Positions 22,522 through 31,671 of a DNA stretch of 64,000 nucleotides are shown in pieces. Within the stretch, counting starts at the first letter, position 1. Each line of letters starts with the position of its first letter. The notes under the pieces were generated by a model that was given only the letters and a program-made list of their open reading frames with translations, was not told the DNA's origin and made no database searches. The position numbers and the translations under genes were made by a program. Source of the stretch: Shimia sp047124445 (GTDB lineage: Bacteria; Pseudomonadota; Alphaproteobacteria; Rhodobacterales; Rhodobacteraceae); assembly GCF_047124445.1 (NCBI RefSeq), contig NZ_CP138921.1:1116001-1180000 (forward strand), given 5' to 3'.

Positions 22522-23916
22522 TTAGATGTGGATCACCCGATCATAGGCGTCCAGCACGCTTTCGTGCATCATCTCACTCAAGGTTGGATGCGGGAACACG
22601 GTTTCCATCAGCTCCGCCTCTGTGGTTTCCAACTGACGCCCCACCACATAACCCTGGATCAGCTCGGTCACCTCCGCGCCCACCATATGCGCCCCAAGCA
22701 ACTCGCCTGTTTTGGCGTCAAACACGGTTTTGACCATGCCCTCCGGCTCACCCAAGGCAATCGCCTTGCCATTGCCAATGAACGGGAAGCGGCCCACTTT
22801 GACGTCATAGCCCAGCTCTTTGGCCTTGGCCTCGGTATACCCAACGCTCGCCACCTGCGGATGGCAATAGGTGCAGCCTGCAATGCTCTCCGGTTTCACA
22901 GGATGCGGTTTTCCGCCAGCAATCAGCTCCGCAACCATCACGCCCTCATGGCTCGCCTTGTGCGCCAACCACGGTGCGCCCGCGATGTCGCCAATCGCAA
23001 ACAGCCCGTCCACGCCAGTCTGGCAGTACTGATCCGTGACCACGTGCGTGCGATCAACCTTCACGCCCAGCTTTTCCAGCCCGAGGTTCTCAACATTGCC
23101 CACAATGCCCACGGCGGAAATCACGGTATCAAATTCTTGCGTTGTGACCTTGCCACCGACCTCAATATGCGCGGTGACTTTGTCTTTACCGCGATCCAGT
23201 TTCTTGACCGTGGATTTCTCCATAATGGTCATGCCTTGTTTGACAAATTGCTTTTTGGCAAAAGCACTTATCTCCGCATCTTCAACTGGCAGAACCCGAT
23301 CCATGACCTCAACAACCGTGGTCTCTGCACCCAGCGTGTTGTAGAAACTCGCAAACTCGATCCCAATCGCGCCCGAGCCAATCACCAGCAGTTTCTTCGG
23401 CATATGCGGCGGCTGCAATGCGTCCTTATAGGTCCAGACCCGCTTGCCATCACCTTCCAGCCCAGGCAATTCCCGCGCCCGCGCGCCGGTGGCCAGAACG
23501 ATGTTTTTGGCGGTCAGCTCTTCAACAACCTTCTCGCCTTTCACCGACACTTTGCCTATGGCGGGCAACGTCGCCTCGCCCATGAAGACCTCAACCTTGT
23601 TCTTCTTCATCAGGAAGGCCACGCCGGAGCTCAATTGCTTCGCCACCCCACGCGAGCGTTTCACCACCGCGTCGATGTCATAGCCGATGCCTTCGGCCTT
23701 CAGACCAAAGTCCTTGGCCCGCTCCATCAGGTGAAACACTTCCGCCGAGCGCAGCAACGCCTTGGTGGGAATGCAGCCCCAATTCAGACAGATCCCGCCC
23801 ATGTGCTCGCGCTCCACAATCGCGACCTTCAGGCCCAGCTGTGCACCGCGAATGGCAGCCACGTAGCCGCCCGGCCCTGCGCCAATCACAATCATGTCGA
23901 AGTTCTTGCTAGCCAT
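22522..23916 (-). CDS. lpdA: dihydrolipoyl dehydrogenase (E3)
   Basis: FAD flavoprotein that reoxidises dihydrolipoyl groups of 2-oxoacid dehydrogenase complexes with NAD+. 464 residues after correcting the start: ATG 23916 gives MASKNFDMIVIGAGPGG, with GGGG seven bases upstream; the frame extends to 23982 but has no homology there. Visible are the FAD Rossmann GAGPGGYVAA, the redox-active disulfide GGICLNWGCIPTKALL (Cys43, Cys48), the NAD-binding VIGSGAIGIEFASF, GLFAIGDIAGAPWLAHKA and the C-terminal HPHPTLSE, whose His is the catalytic base. There is no fused lipoyl domain. It lies 28 kb from the pdh operon, for which it could supply E3, though 2-oxoglutarate dehydrogenase or glycine cleavage are equally possible. 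Confidence 0.95.
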   Translation of the reverse strand: MASKNFDMIVIGAGPGGYVAAIRGAQLGLKVAIVEREHMGGICLNWGCIPTKALLRSAEVFHLMERAKDFGLKAEGIGYDIDAVVKRSRGVAKQLSSGVAFLMKKNKVEVFMGEATLPAIGKVSVKGEKVVEELTAKNIVLATGARARELPGLEGDGKRVWTYKDALQPPHMPKKLLVIGSGAIGIEFASFYNTLGAETTVVEVMDRVLPVEDAEISAFAKKQFVKQGMTIMEKSTVKKLDRGKDKVTAHIEVGGKVTTQEFDTVISAVGIVGNVENLGLEKLGVKVDRTHVVTDQYCQTGVDGLFAIGDIAGAPWLAHKASHEGVMVAELIAGGKPHPVKPESIAGCTYCHPQVASVGYTEAKAKELGYDVKVGRFPFIGNGKAIALGEPEGMVKTVFDAKTGELLGAHMVGAEVTELIQGYVVGRQLETTEAELMETVFPHPTLSEMMHESVLDAYDRVIHI

Positions 23917-24075
23917 GGTGTTTCCCCGCCTCCCGCTATGTCTTTGCGCGAGCCTACTGGAACTCTTAGGCAGCTTCAACAAAGCGCACCGCCCGTTTTA
24001 CGCGCAATTTTCCGCTGGTGATCGCGCAGCGACAGGCGCACACTGCGCCCGCATCACCGAGTCGGGAGCACTGCG

Positions 24076-24528
24076 ATGAAAACGCTGAAAGATCTTTTGG
24101 TCGCCATGATCAATGCCACGCTCATTCTGGTGGCGATCTGCCTGTTTTTCCTCTGGCGCCTGTCTGACAGCGCTGAGCGGGTCGTGGCCAGCTTTGCCCA
24201 GAACCTGCAAATCGTCGAACCGCTGGAAACCAAAGTCGACGGGCTGCGGGACGAGGTTGCCAACCTGCGCAGCGATCTGGCTGCGATCTCTTTGGACAGC
24301 AGCGCCCTCACAACACAGGCCACGGAGCGCCTGCAAAGCCGCGCCAACGCGCTGCAGTTGGAATTGGAAGGCATCAACAGCAGCTTGGCACGTCTTGCGG
24401 ACACACCGGAAACCCTGATGCAAGCGGCATTGGATGATGTGGCCACCCGTGTGAGTGGCCGCGTTGGCGCACTCGCCAGTTGCTACGCGCCCGACCCTGC
24501 GCCGGACGCCAGCTCAGCTTCTGACTAA
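24076..24528 (+). CDS. membrane-anchored coiled-coil protein, unknown function
   Basis: A 150-residue protein with one N-terminal membrane helix (LLVAMINATLILVAICLFFLWRL, about 8-30), then a long heptad-like region (about 33-115, e.g. LETKVDGLRDEVANLRSDLA and ALQLELEGINSSLARLAD) and a Pro/Ser tail. The topology, a short cytoplasmic N-terminus with a periplasmic coiled coil, is like that of small structural or division-linked proteins, but no family is recognised. It converges on DUF924 with only seven bases between the stops. Confidence 0.7.
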   Translation: MKTLKDLLVAMINATLILVAICLFFLWRLSDSAERVVASFAQNLQIVEPLETKVDGLRDEVANLRSDLAAISLDSSALTTQATERLQSRANALQLELEGINSSLARLADTPETLMQAALDDVATRVSGRVGALASCYAPDPAPDASSASD

Positions 24529-24535
24529 CCGCAGC

Positions 24536-25114
24536 TTACTCCGCCGCCTGCAGTGCCCGCACGGTGGTGCCATAGCCGCCGTCTGCGACATAGGCCATCT
24601 CCACCTCGGTGGAGGCGCGCGCCAAGGCGTCATTACGATACGGGAATCGCCCAAACTGCCGGATCACTTCGCGGTGCGCTTTGGCATGTAGCAGGTTGGA
24701 CGCACCGGTCTCGGGCATCCGATCCAGGAACATGCGAATGCAGCGCTCCTGATCACAGAGGTTTTCCGAATGCATCAAAGGCAGGTAGAAAAACTGCCGC
24801 GCGGGCTCGTCGATCCGCAGATCCCACTTTTTGTCGATGGCAATCTTGGCCGCACAGAGCGCCTTGCGATCAGTCGAAAATGCCTGCCCGGATCCCCGGA
24901 ACATATTGCGCGAGAATTGATCGGTCAGGATCACATACGCCAAGGTGCCACTTGCATAGGTCAGCCATTGCCCCAAACCACCGGCCTGCGCTTGCTCCCA
25001 TGTTGCCTCAAACCGCTGCCGGATCTGCTCGTCCAGCTCTTCGGAAACCGCATACCATCCACTTGGCCCAACTTCATCAAGCCAAAACGAAAGTACTTCT
25101 TCGGGACCCACCAT
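24536..25114 (-). CDS. DUF924 family protein
   Basis: A 192-residue soluble alpha-helical protein of the DUF924 family: VLSFWLDEVGPSGWYAVSEELD at the N-terminus, LILTDQFSRNMFRGSGQAFSTD in the form 'VILTDQFSRNMFRG' (about 62-75), and the helix pair FFYLPLMHSENLCDQERC. The fold is a TPR-like helical bundle. No reaction is known. ATG 25114 is the natural start. It is read away from an AT-rich 147-bp gap that also precedes the MFS gene's 3' end. Confidence 0.93.
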   Translation of the reverse strand: MVGPEEVLSFWLDEVGPSGWYAVSEELDEQIRQRFEATWEQAQAGGLGQWLTYASGTLAYVILTDQFSRNMFRGSGQAFSTDRKALCAAKIAIDKKWDLRIDEPARQFFYLPLMHSENLCDQERCIRMFLDRMPETGASNLLHAKAHREVIRQFGRFPYRNDALARASTEVEMAYVADGGYGTTVRALQAAE

Positions 25115-25261
25115 GTCCCTTCTCCTTTTGCCTGTTCCGTCTTACAAAAAGACGCTTAGTACTAAGGACGTTACACACAGTGAATTAAGAAAGAATAGTC
25201 ACAAAATGCAACATCCCGACACAGCCCGCGACCTTTTGCGCTAACACCGGCAGAGGCTCGC

Positions 25262-26527
25262 TTACCCAGCGGCAGCTTCCTGCTCTTCCTCCATCGCCGT
25301 CTCGATTGCGACCTCTTGCGCAACCTCCACCGCAACCACCGATGCGGTCGGCATAACGGCGGTGTAGCTGCCAGTTTCATCCGCAGGCGCAGCCGGACGC
25401 CGGGTGGTACGATAGCCTGCATAAACGCCAAGCGCGGCCAGCAGAATGATCAGGTAGATGAAGTATCCACGCGGCCCCACCACATCCATCATCCAACCGG
25501 TGATCAGCGGGCCGGCAATCGCCCCCACGCCGTTCACAAACACCAACCCGCCAGAGGCCGCCGCCATATCCTCGTACTCCAGGAAGTCGTTGGCATGCGC
25601 GATCAGCATCGAATAGAGCGGATTGGAAAACCCACCAATGAACAGCGCCGCAACCAACAGCAGCGGATAGTTGTCCCCCGCGACAAATCCCAATGTGGCC
25701 CCGGCCGCGCCGATCGCGGCCACAAACATGATCAGCACACGTCGATCCATGCGGTCGCTCATCCAGCCGAGCGGATACTGAAACACCGTCGCCCCGACAT
25801 AAAACGCCGCGATAAACAACGACAACTCGCTGAGGCTTAGCCCTGCCCGCGTAGCAAACACCGCCGACATGCCAAACTGTGCGGAAAACACCCCGCCCAG
25901 CATGAACATCCCCACAACACCAAGCGGCGAGTTCTGGAACAACTCTTTGAGGCTCATTGGTTTGGTTGTCTCAAATGCCGGGGTTGGCGAGACCGACAAC
26001 AGAATGGGCGCAAATGAGATCGAAACCAGCACCGAGGGGATCACAAACAACAAGAACCCTGTGGCATCGGGAATGGTCATCATGCCCTGCGCGGTCACAA
26101 TGCCAATCATCTGCACCATCATGTAGATCGACAGCGCTTTGCCGCGCGTGTCATTGGTTGCCGCGTTGTTGAGCCAGCTTTCCGCCGTCACATACACGCC
26201 GGAGAAACACAGCCCCATCAACGCGCGCCCGGCAATCCAGGCCACCGGATGCTCCAGCGTTGGGTAAAGGATCAACACCGCAGAAATCATCGAGGCCATG
26301 GCGGCAAACACCCGCACATGCCCCACACGGCGGATCAACTCCGGCGTCAAACGGCTGCCGCCCAGAAAGCCGACAAAATAAGCCGACATCACCATCGACA
26401 TTTCAAACGTCGAGAAGCCCGCCGCCTCGCCGCGAATCCCCAGCAACGTCCCGTGCATGCCATTGCCCACCATCAGCAACAGCATTCCCAACAACAGCGG
26501 CCACGCGCCTTTCAGAAACTGACCCAT
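25262..26527 (-). CDS. MFS transporter
   Basis: A 421-residue permease with about 12 membrane helices. It begins FLKGAWPLLLGMLLLMVGNG, has the family loop 2-3 segment (SAYFVGFLGGSRLTPELIRRVGHVRVF) and the loop 8-9 repeat (YVGATVFQYPLGWMSDRMDRR). This arrangement is typical of the YcaD/CbiT-like single-domain drug or metabolite exporters in alphaproteobacteria. Residues about 385-421 form a Val/Ala/Glu-rich cytoplasmic tail with EEEQEAAAG at the end, not part of the transport core. Substrate unknown. It lies 115 bp upstream of the queA 3' end on the same strand. Confidence 0.9.
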   Translation of the reverse strand: MGQFLKGAWPLLLGMLLLMVGNGMHGTLLGIRGEAAGFSTFEMSMVMSAYFVGFLGGSRLTPELIRRVGHVRVFAAMASMISAVLILYPTLEHPVAWIAGRALMGLCFSGVYVTAESWLNNAATNDTRGKALSIYMMVQMIGIVTAQGMMTIPDATGFLLFVIPSVLVSISFAPILLSVSPTPAFETTKPMSLKELFQNSPLGVVGMFMLGGVFSAQFGMSAVFATRAGLSLSELSLFIAAFYVGATVFQYPLGWMSDRMDRRVLIMFVAAIGAAGATLGFVAGDNYPLLLVAALFIGGFSNPLYSMLIAHANDFLEYEDMAAASGGLVFVNGVGAIAGPLITGWMMDVVGPRGYFIYLIILLAALGVYAGYRTTRRPAAPADETGSYTAVMPTASVVAVEVAQEVAIETAMEEEQEAAAG

Positions 26528-26642
26528 AGAGCGACCCTCGACACAACTCTTTCACAGATGCGCCCGTATGCAAAACACCCCTGCCGCCATCGCACCCAAT
26601 CGCGACAACGCCATGTCGTTTTGCGGCATCTCAGAAGAATTT

Positions 26643-27692
26643 TCAGGGGATCAGGAGCGACGCATCACCGTAAGAGAAGAACCGATACCCCTCTTGCACC
26701 GCATGGTCATAAACCTTGCGAATTTCTTCCTGTCCCAGCAGAGCACTGACCAGCATCATCAAGGTCGATTTTGGCAGGTGAAAATTGGTCATCAAGGCAT
26801 CTGCCACATTGAATGCAAAGCCTGGATAGATGAAAATATCGGTGTTGCCTTCCCAAGGTTGGATTGCGCCACTGTCCCGCGCCGCACTTTCAATCAACCG
26901 CAATGCCGTGGTGCCCACCGGGATCACCCGTCCGCCCGCCGCCATGGTGGCTGCAATCTCCGCCGCCGCAGCCTCGGTGACACGCCCCCATTCAGCGTGC
27001 ATTTTGTGCTCTTTAACGTTCTCAACCTTCACCGGCAGGAACGTCCCCGCCCCAACATGCAATGTCACATGGGTGAACTGCACACCTTTGGCCTGCAACG
27101 CCGCCAGCAACGCATCGTCAAAATGCAGCGAGGCCGTCGGAGCCGCCACCGCGCCGGAGTGCTTCGCCCAAACGGTCTGATAGTCGGTCTTGTCTTTCTC
27201 ATCCGCCGCACGTTTGGCGGCAATATAGGGCGGCAGTGGCATATTGCCTGCGGCCTCCAGCGCCGCGTCAAAGTCGTCGCCTTCCAGGTCAAACTGCACC
27301 AGCCCCTGCCCGTCTTCTTTGGACACCAACGTGCCCTTGAGACCTGCGGCAAAGACAATCTCTTCGCCCTCGCGAATTTTCCGCAACGGTTTGATCAGCG
27401 CGGCCCAGGCCCCACCGGCGCGCGGTTCTAGCAGCGTCACTTCCATACGGGACTGGGTTTCCCCTTCCGGCCCCTGCCGCACGCGATAGCCAGACAGCCG
27501 CGCCGGGATCACCTTGGTGTCGTTCAACACCAGCCGGTCGCCCGGCTGCAACAGATCCACCAGATCCGTGACCACCCCATCGGTGATCTCACCGCCCTTG
27601 GCCACCAGCAACCGCGCCGCGCTGCGCGGCTCCGCAGGCCGCGTCGCAATCAAAGACTCGGGAAGATCAAAATCAAAATCAGAAAGCTGCAT
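26643..27692 (-). CDS. queA: S-adenosylmethionine:tRNA ribosyltransferase-isomerase
   Basis: Transfers and isomerises the ribosyl part of SAM onto 7-aminomethyl-7-deazaguanine in tRNA, giving epoxyqueuosine. The 349-residue length and sequence are standard: LSDFDFDLPESLIATRPAEPR at the N-terminus (quoted in part), LVLNDTKVIPARL (about 50-62), the central HVGAGTFLPVKVE and the C-terminal FHLPKSTLMMLVSALLGQE and FFSYGDASLLIP. It starts at ATG 27692, 14 bp after the stop of the AsmA-like gene, so the two are probably co-transcribed. Other queuosine genes are not in the window. Confidence 0.97.
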   Translation of the reverse strand: MQLSDFDFDLPESLIATRPAEPRSAARLLVAKGGEITDGVVTDLVDLLQPGDRLVLNDTKVIPARLSGYRVRQGPEGETQSRMEVTLLEPRAGGAWAALIKPLRKIREGEEIVFAAGLKGTLVSKEDGQGLVQFDLEGDDFDAALEAAGNMPLPPYIAAKRAADEKDKTDYQTVWAKHSGAVAAPTASLHFDDALLAALQAKGVQFTHVTLHVGAGTFLPVKVENVKEHKMHAEWGRVTEAAAAEIAATMAAGGRVIPVGTTALRLIESAARDSGAIQPWEGNTDIFIYPGFAFNVADALMTNFHLPKSTLMMLVSALLGQEEIRKVYDHAVQEGYRFFSYGDASLLIP

Positions 27693-27706
27693 CGGTGCTC
27701 GTGCCG

Positions 27707-30700
27707 TTAGTTGCTCAGGTCCGGAGGCGGACGGCGGAAAATCTCTCTAAAGAAGCCCGGCGTCAAGGCCGAGAGTGGGTTCACCGAAATCTCCGGCTGT
27801 TGGGCCGGCCCGCGCATGGTGTAGTTGAACCCGATCAACCCTTCACCTCGGCGCGAAAACGGCCGCCCGACCACATTCACCGCATAGAGCGGCGACACCG
27901 TGCCCTGAATATTGAACCACTCCTGCGCAAAGCTGTAGGTACCATCCGCCGACAACCCCATCGACGGCCCTGCCGCGCTGCTTTCGCCAATCACCAGCCG
28001 ATCTGGCGTCAGGCGGAACCGCGCAAACACATCGGTGAACAGAATCCCCGGCCCCGCCAGTTGCTCCACCAACCCAACCACACTGATCGCGTTCAGCAAC
28101 TCCGCCACCAGCGGCATTTGCTGCACCTTGACCTCTTTCATCTCCATCAAGCCGTCGTATTCGCCTTTCGCGGCGCGTGGCTCCATCGACAGGGTCATCG
28201 CCCCGCGACTGGCAGATTTCACCAGCCCCATGAGCTGCGCGATTTTCCCACCATTGTCGGAGGTCACCCGCATCTGGGTACCATGACGGTGCGGTGCCAA
28301 TGTGCCAAACACCAGCGGCCCGCCTTTAAAATTCCCGCTAAAGCTGCCGCTCAACCCGCCGTCAAACTTCAGCTCAGCTTTCACCGGTCCCAAACGGATG
28401 TTGTCAGTCACAACCACCTCATCCACGTTGGCCGTAACCGGTCCAATGCCCGCCGCGCCGCCACGCCCACTGCCCTTGCTGCTCTCCGGCATACGTCGCA
28501 TGTCCAAGCGCCCACTGGTCATCACCACCGCTGGCGGCGCCTTGCCGCGCCCCAACAGCCGACCCGTCCCGCTGAGCCAGCTGCCCACCGCAAAGCTGTC
28601 CATCTGCGCCACACCAAGACCACCGCCATCCGCAATCGAAATCCGCCCTCTTGCGCTCAACCCCGGCGCCTCAAACAACACCCGATCAATGCTCGGAGCC
28701 TTGCCAAGCGTCATGTCGACCTCAAGCGTCCCACTGCTCTTTTCGGATTTGCGCCATCCCAAAGGCGGCGAAGACATGCGCACCCCGACCAAATCTGACC
28801 GCAACCGCATCTTGGGGGGCTGATCGCGCACAATGTCCATCTCATAGCTGGCCTGCCCTACCTCAGACACCGTGCCTTTGGGCAGCCCCACCTCAAATTC
28901 ATCCAGCGCCGCCGCGCTCAGCTCCGCCGTCCCGCTGACCCAACTGCGCCCGGCATTCTCTTTACCGCCCAGCATGTGCCATTTGGCGCTCACCGGAATG
29001 TCCGCGACAAACCCGTCGCCCCAGACCTCAACCCGCGCCGGCGTCGCCGTGACTTGCAGCTCCCCGCGCATCTCTTTGCCTGGCAGGAAATGCCCGCTGC
29101 GCACATCACTCAGATCGCCGCGCACGTCGTAAACCACCTCCTCAATGGGCAGCTTGTCTTTGAGCACCAGCTCCACCGTGCCTTCCAAATCCGCCCACCC
29201 GGAGGCAAAATCCACCGGCAGCTGGGCCTTGGTGAACAGCTCCAACGGTTTGCGATCCAACAGCGACAGCACCGCTTCAATCGGCCCCCGCGCCTGCGCC
29301 TGCACCACGGCTGGGGACTGTTTGATACGGGTATCCAAGATCACCATATTGGTGCCTGACACATCCATGCGCCCGCCCTGATCTGCCTCGACATAGCCTG
29401 CCTCAGCGGTGATATGAAGCTGATGGTCCTTCAACACCCCAAAACCAATGCCATCGAGCACCGGCGGCATGGTTTTCACCGCTTTGATGTCCACGTCGCG
29501 GAACTGGAAGTCCACATAGACCTCTGGCGGCTCGGCCCCTTTTGACCGCACCGCCAGATCAATGTCATGCAACGTGGCCTTGTAGATGTTCTGATCAATC
29601 CACTTACGCAGCTTGTGTTTGAAACTTTTCGGCCACAGCGCCAGCACACTCTCCGGCACCACCTCGTCCATGTGCCCGTTCAGCGCATAAGCCCAGTTCT
29701 CGCCTTCTGTGGTCAAATGTCCGTCGAGCACAATCTGGTTGCCGTTCTGGCGCACCACCAGTTGCCCAAGGTCCAGTTCAAACGGGTCCAGTTTCAACCG
29801 GAAATCCGCATAAGAGCGTTCCAACGCCACCGGATCATCGTCCAAATTGCGCGGATTGGCGCGGAATTCGTTCAGCGTCAGCTGCACCAGAAACTCTTCC
29901 GGTAACCCCTGCGACAGCGAGCCAATGAATGCTTCCCCATGGGCATTGACCCGCACCATGTCGCTGCTGAGCGACAACTCATCAAAGCGGATCGCGCCGC
30001 GATTGGGATCATAGGTCAAGTAGCTGCGCATACCTTCAAACGGCACCGGCCGCACCGCGCCATCCGGCTGCAACACGCCATCAGCAATCTGCAAGGTTGC
30101 GTTCACGTTGCCCAGATTGCCTTCGCTGTCGATGCTGGCCCGCAGTGCACCAGAGATCGGCGCCCGCAAAATCTGCAACCAGCTCAGTGCCGCCGATTGC
30201 GAGGCGATGTCCTCACTTGGAAGGTCTTCAAAATTGACACCAAACTCGGTGGTACGCGTGCCAAAGCGCGTAGTGACAGAAGCCTCAATGGTGCTCGCAT
30301 AACTGCGCCCGCCCAGCAGCGTCAACTGAGAGGCCAGCTCCACCAACTCCTCGGTGCGCCGCAATGTGATATGCCCGCCATCCACGGTCCAGGCCTGCCG
30401 CGCCCGGCGATCCTCAAACCGGATGGTCACATCTTCGATCTGAAACAGATCAAGATAAGCCAGCAGTGGCGCCTGCAAATAACCCTCGATCTGATCGCCA
30501 AAGGTGGTGAGGTCTGTGTCGGTCTGAAACGCACCGCCGCCCTGACCAATCGACACCTGCACGGTCCCATCCTGTTGACGCAACACCAACAACGACACGC
30601 CCGACACCTGAACATCGCGCAGCGCAATCTCTCGATCCAGTAGCGGCGCAAAGGCCAACCGCGCCCGCGCTGTCTCCAAACGCACAGGGCTGCCCCCGTC

Positions 30701-31132
30701 CTCCGGCGACACCAGCACCCCCTGCAACTCAATGCTCGGGTCCCAGTCGTCTTCCACCACCAGCGCCATGCGCTCAATGGTGACTTCAATGCCCTCAAGC
30801 TGTTGATTGACCGCCGCCTGCACCCGCGCGTGCAGCCACTCTGGCGCCTCAAGCGGCTTGCCACTGACCAAAAACGCCACCGCTGCCAAGAACACCACCG
30901 GCACCAAAAGGCTGAATAAAGCGATCACGCCAAACCGCCGCGCACGGCGCGGGCGGCGCGTTGGTTGCACCTCTGTGATCTCCGCCTCCGGTTGCACCGT
31001 ATCTCTCCCGTCTTCGGGCGACACGGTGGTATCGGATGTTGTGGCTGAACCCTCAGATGCGGAGTTATGATCGCCGTTCTCTGTCAGGGTTGATGCCTCT
31101 GTGTGTTCTGCTATTCCGGTGCTCGTGGACAA
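27707..31132 (-). CDS. large AsmA/TamB-like envelope protein (YhdP-like, DUF3971)
   Basis: About 1141 residues. A short charged cytoplasmic N-terminus (TRRPRRARR) is followed by one membrane helix (FGVIALFSLLVPVVFLAAVAF, about 67-90), then a very long periplasmic beta-rich region with repeating amphipathic strands, ending in an AsmA-like C-terminal domain (GPGILFTDVFARFRLTPDRL ... PEISVNPLSALTPGFFREIF). The central region (LALWPKSFKHKLRKWIDQNI) matches the DUF3971 segment of YhdP-type proteins. These proteins form hydrophobic grooves for phospholipid transfer from inner to outer membrane. Start uncertain: TTG 31132 has AGG eight bases upstream; GTG 31195 in frame has no site and would leave 11 bp to bcp. 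Divergent from bcp, upstream of queA. Confidence 0.88.
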   Translation of the reverse strand: MSTSTGIAEHTEASTLTENGDHNSASEGSATTSDTTVSPEDGRDTVQPEAEITEVQPTRRPRRARRFGVIALFSLLVPVVFLAAVAFLVSGKPLEAPEWLHARVQAAVNQQLEGIEVTIERMALVVEDDWDPSIELQGVLVSPEDGGSPVRLETARARLAFAPLLDREIALRDVQVSGVSLLVLRQQDGTVQVSIGQGGGAFQTDTDLTTFGDQIEGYLQAPLLAYLDLFQIEDVTIRFEDRRARQAWTVDGGHITLRRTEELVELASQLTLLGGRSYASTIEASVTTRFGTRTTEFGVNFEDLPSEDIASQSAALSWLQILRAPISGALRASIDSEGNLGNVNATLQIADGVLQPDGAVRPVPFEGMRSYLTYDPNRGAIRFDELSLSSDMVRVNAHGEAFIGSLSQGLPEEFLVQLTLNEFRANPRNLDDDPVALERSYADFRLKLDPFELDLGQLVVRQNGNQIVLDGHLTTEGENWAYALNGHMDEVVPESVLALWPKSFKHKLRKWIDQNIYKATLHDIDLAVRSKGAEPPEVYVDFQFRDVDIKAVKTMPPVLDGIGFGVLKDHQLHITAEAGYVEADQGGRMDVSGTNMVILDTRIKQSPAVVQAQARGPIEAVLSLLDRKPLELFTKAQLPVDFASGWADLEGTVELVLKDKLPIEEVVYDVRGDLSDVRSGHFLPGKEMRGELQVTATPARVEVWGDGFVADIPVSAKWHMLGGKENAGRSWVSGTAELSAAALDEFEVGLPKGTVSEVGQASYEMDIVRDQPPKMRLRSDLVGVRMSSPPLGWRKSEKSSGTLEVDMTLGKAPSIDRVLFEAPGLSARGRISIADGGGLGVAQMDSFAVGSWLSGTGRLLGRGKAPPAVVMTSGRLDMRRMPESSKGSGRGGAAGIGPVTANVDEVVVTDNIRLGPVKAELKFDGGLSGSFSGNFKGGPLVFGTLAPHRHGTQMRVTSDNGGKIAQLMGLVKSASRGAMTLSMEPRAAKGEYDGLMEMKEVKVQQMPLVAELLNAISVVGLVEQLAGPGILFTDVFARFRLTPDRLVIGESSAAGPSMGLSADGTYSFAQEWFNIQGTVSPLYAVNVVGRPFSRRGEGLIGFNYTMRGPAQQPEISVNPLSALTPGFFREIFRRPPPDLSN

Positions 31133-31206
31133 AACTATACCTGCAAGCGCCGCCCGACCCAAGGCCAGATCACGGCATTGGCACCATCGGGCCACATAGG
31201 AACAAA

Positions 31207-31671
31207 ATGATGATTGATGCCAACCAACCTGCCCCCGATTTCACCTTGCCGTCCACCTCAGGCGATGACGTCACCCTCTCCGCTCTACGTCCCGCACCAG
31301 TGGCGTTGTTTTTCTACCCACGCGACAACACCGCCGGCTGCACCAAAGAAGCCATCGCCTTTTCGCACCTGTTGGAAGACTTCGTTGCGGCGGGCGTGAA
31401 AGTCTTTGGCATCTCCAAGGACAGCATGAAGAGCCACGACAAATTTGTTGAGAAAAAAGACCTCACCGTGCCGCTTCTGTCGGATGAACACGGCACGGTT
31501 TGCGAAGACTACGGGGTGTGGGCCGAGAAAAAAATGTATGGCAAAACCTTTATGGGCATCGTCCGCGCTACCGTCCTAATCGACGCAGACGGCAACATCG
31601 CCCGCACCTGGCCAAAGGTCAAAGTCGACGGCCACGCCGAAGAAGTTCTGGAGGCAGCAAAAGCACTCTGA
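31207..31671 (+). CDS. bcp: thioredoxin-dependent peroxiredoxin (Bcp/PrxQ)
   Basis: Reduces hydrogen and lipid hydroperoxides in the cytosol. 154 residues with the AhpC/TSA fold: APDFTLPSTSGDDVTL at the N-terminus, FFYPRDNTAGCTKEA with peroxidatic Cys45, and FGISKDSMKSHDKF. The usual resolving Cys five residues later (CTxEACxF) is replaced: here the sequence is CTKEAIAF. The only other cysteine is Cys99 in HGTVCEDYG, so it may be 1-Cys or use Cys99. ATG 31207 (a second ATG follows directly) has AGGA six bases upstream. It is divergent from the AsmA-like gene and overlaps the DUF455 gene by one base. Confidence 0.95.
   Translation: MMIDANQPAPDFTLPSTSGDDVTLSALRPAPVALFFYPRDNTAGCTKEAIAFSHLLEDFVAAGVKVFGISKDSMKSHDKFVEKKDLTVPLLSDEHGTVCEDYGVWAEKKMYGKTFMGIVRATVLIDADGNIARTWPKVKVDGHAEEVLEAAKAL

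Noticed and set aside
22468..24021. A 517-codon plus-strand frame opposite lpdA
   Set aside because: Antisense of a well-supported gene, with a His/Arg-rich protein of no likeness to any family.
27695..28798. A 367-codon plus-strand frame opposite the AsmA-like gene
   Set aside because: Shadow of the minus-strand gene; composition Arg/Pro/His-rich.
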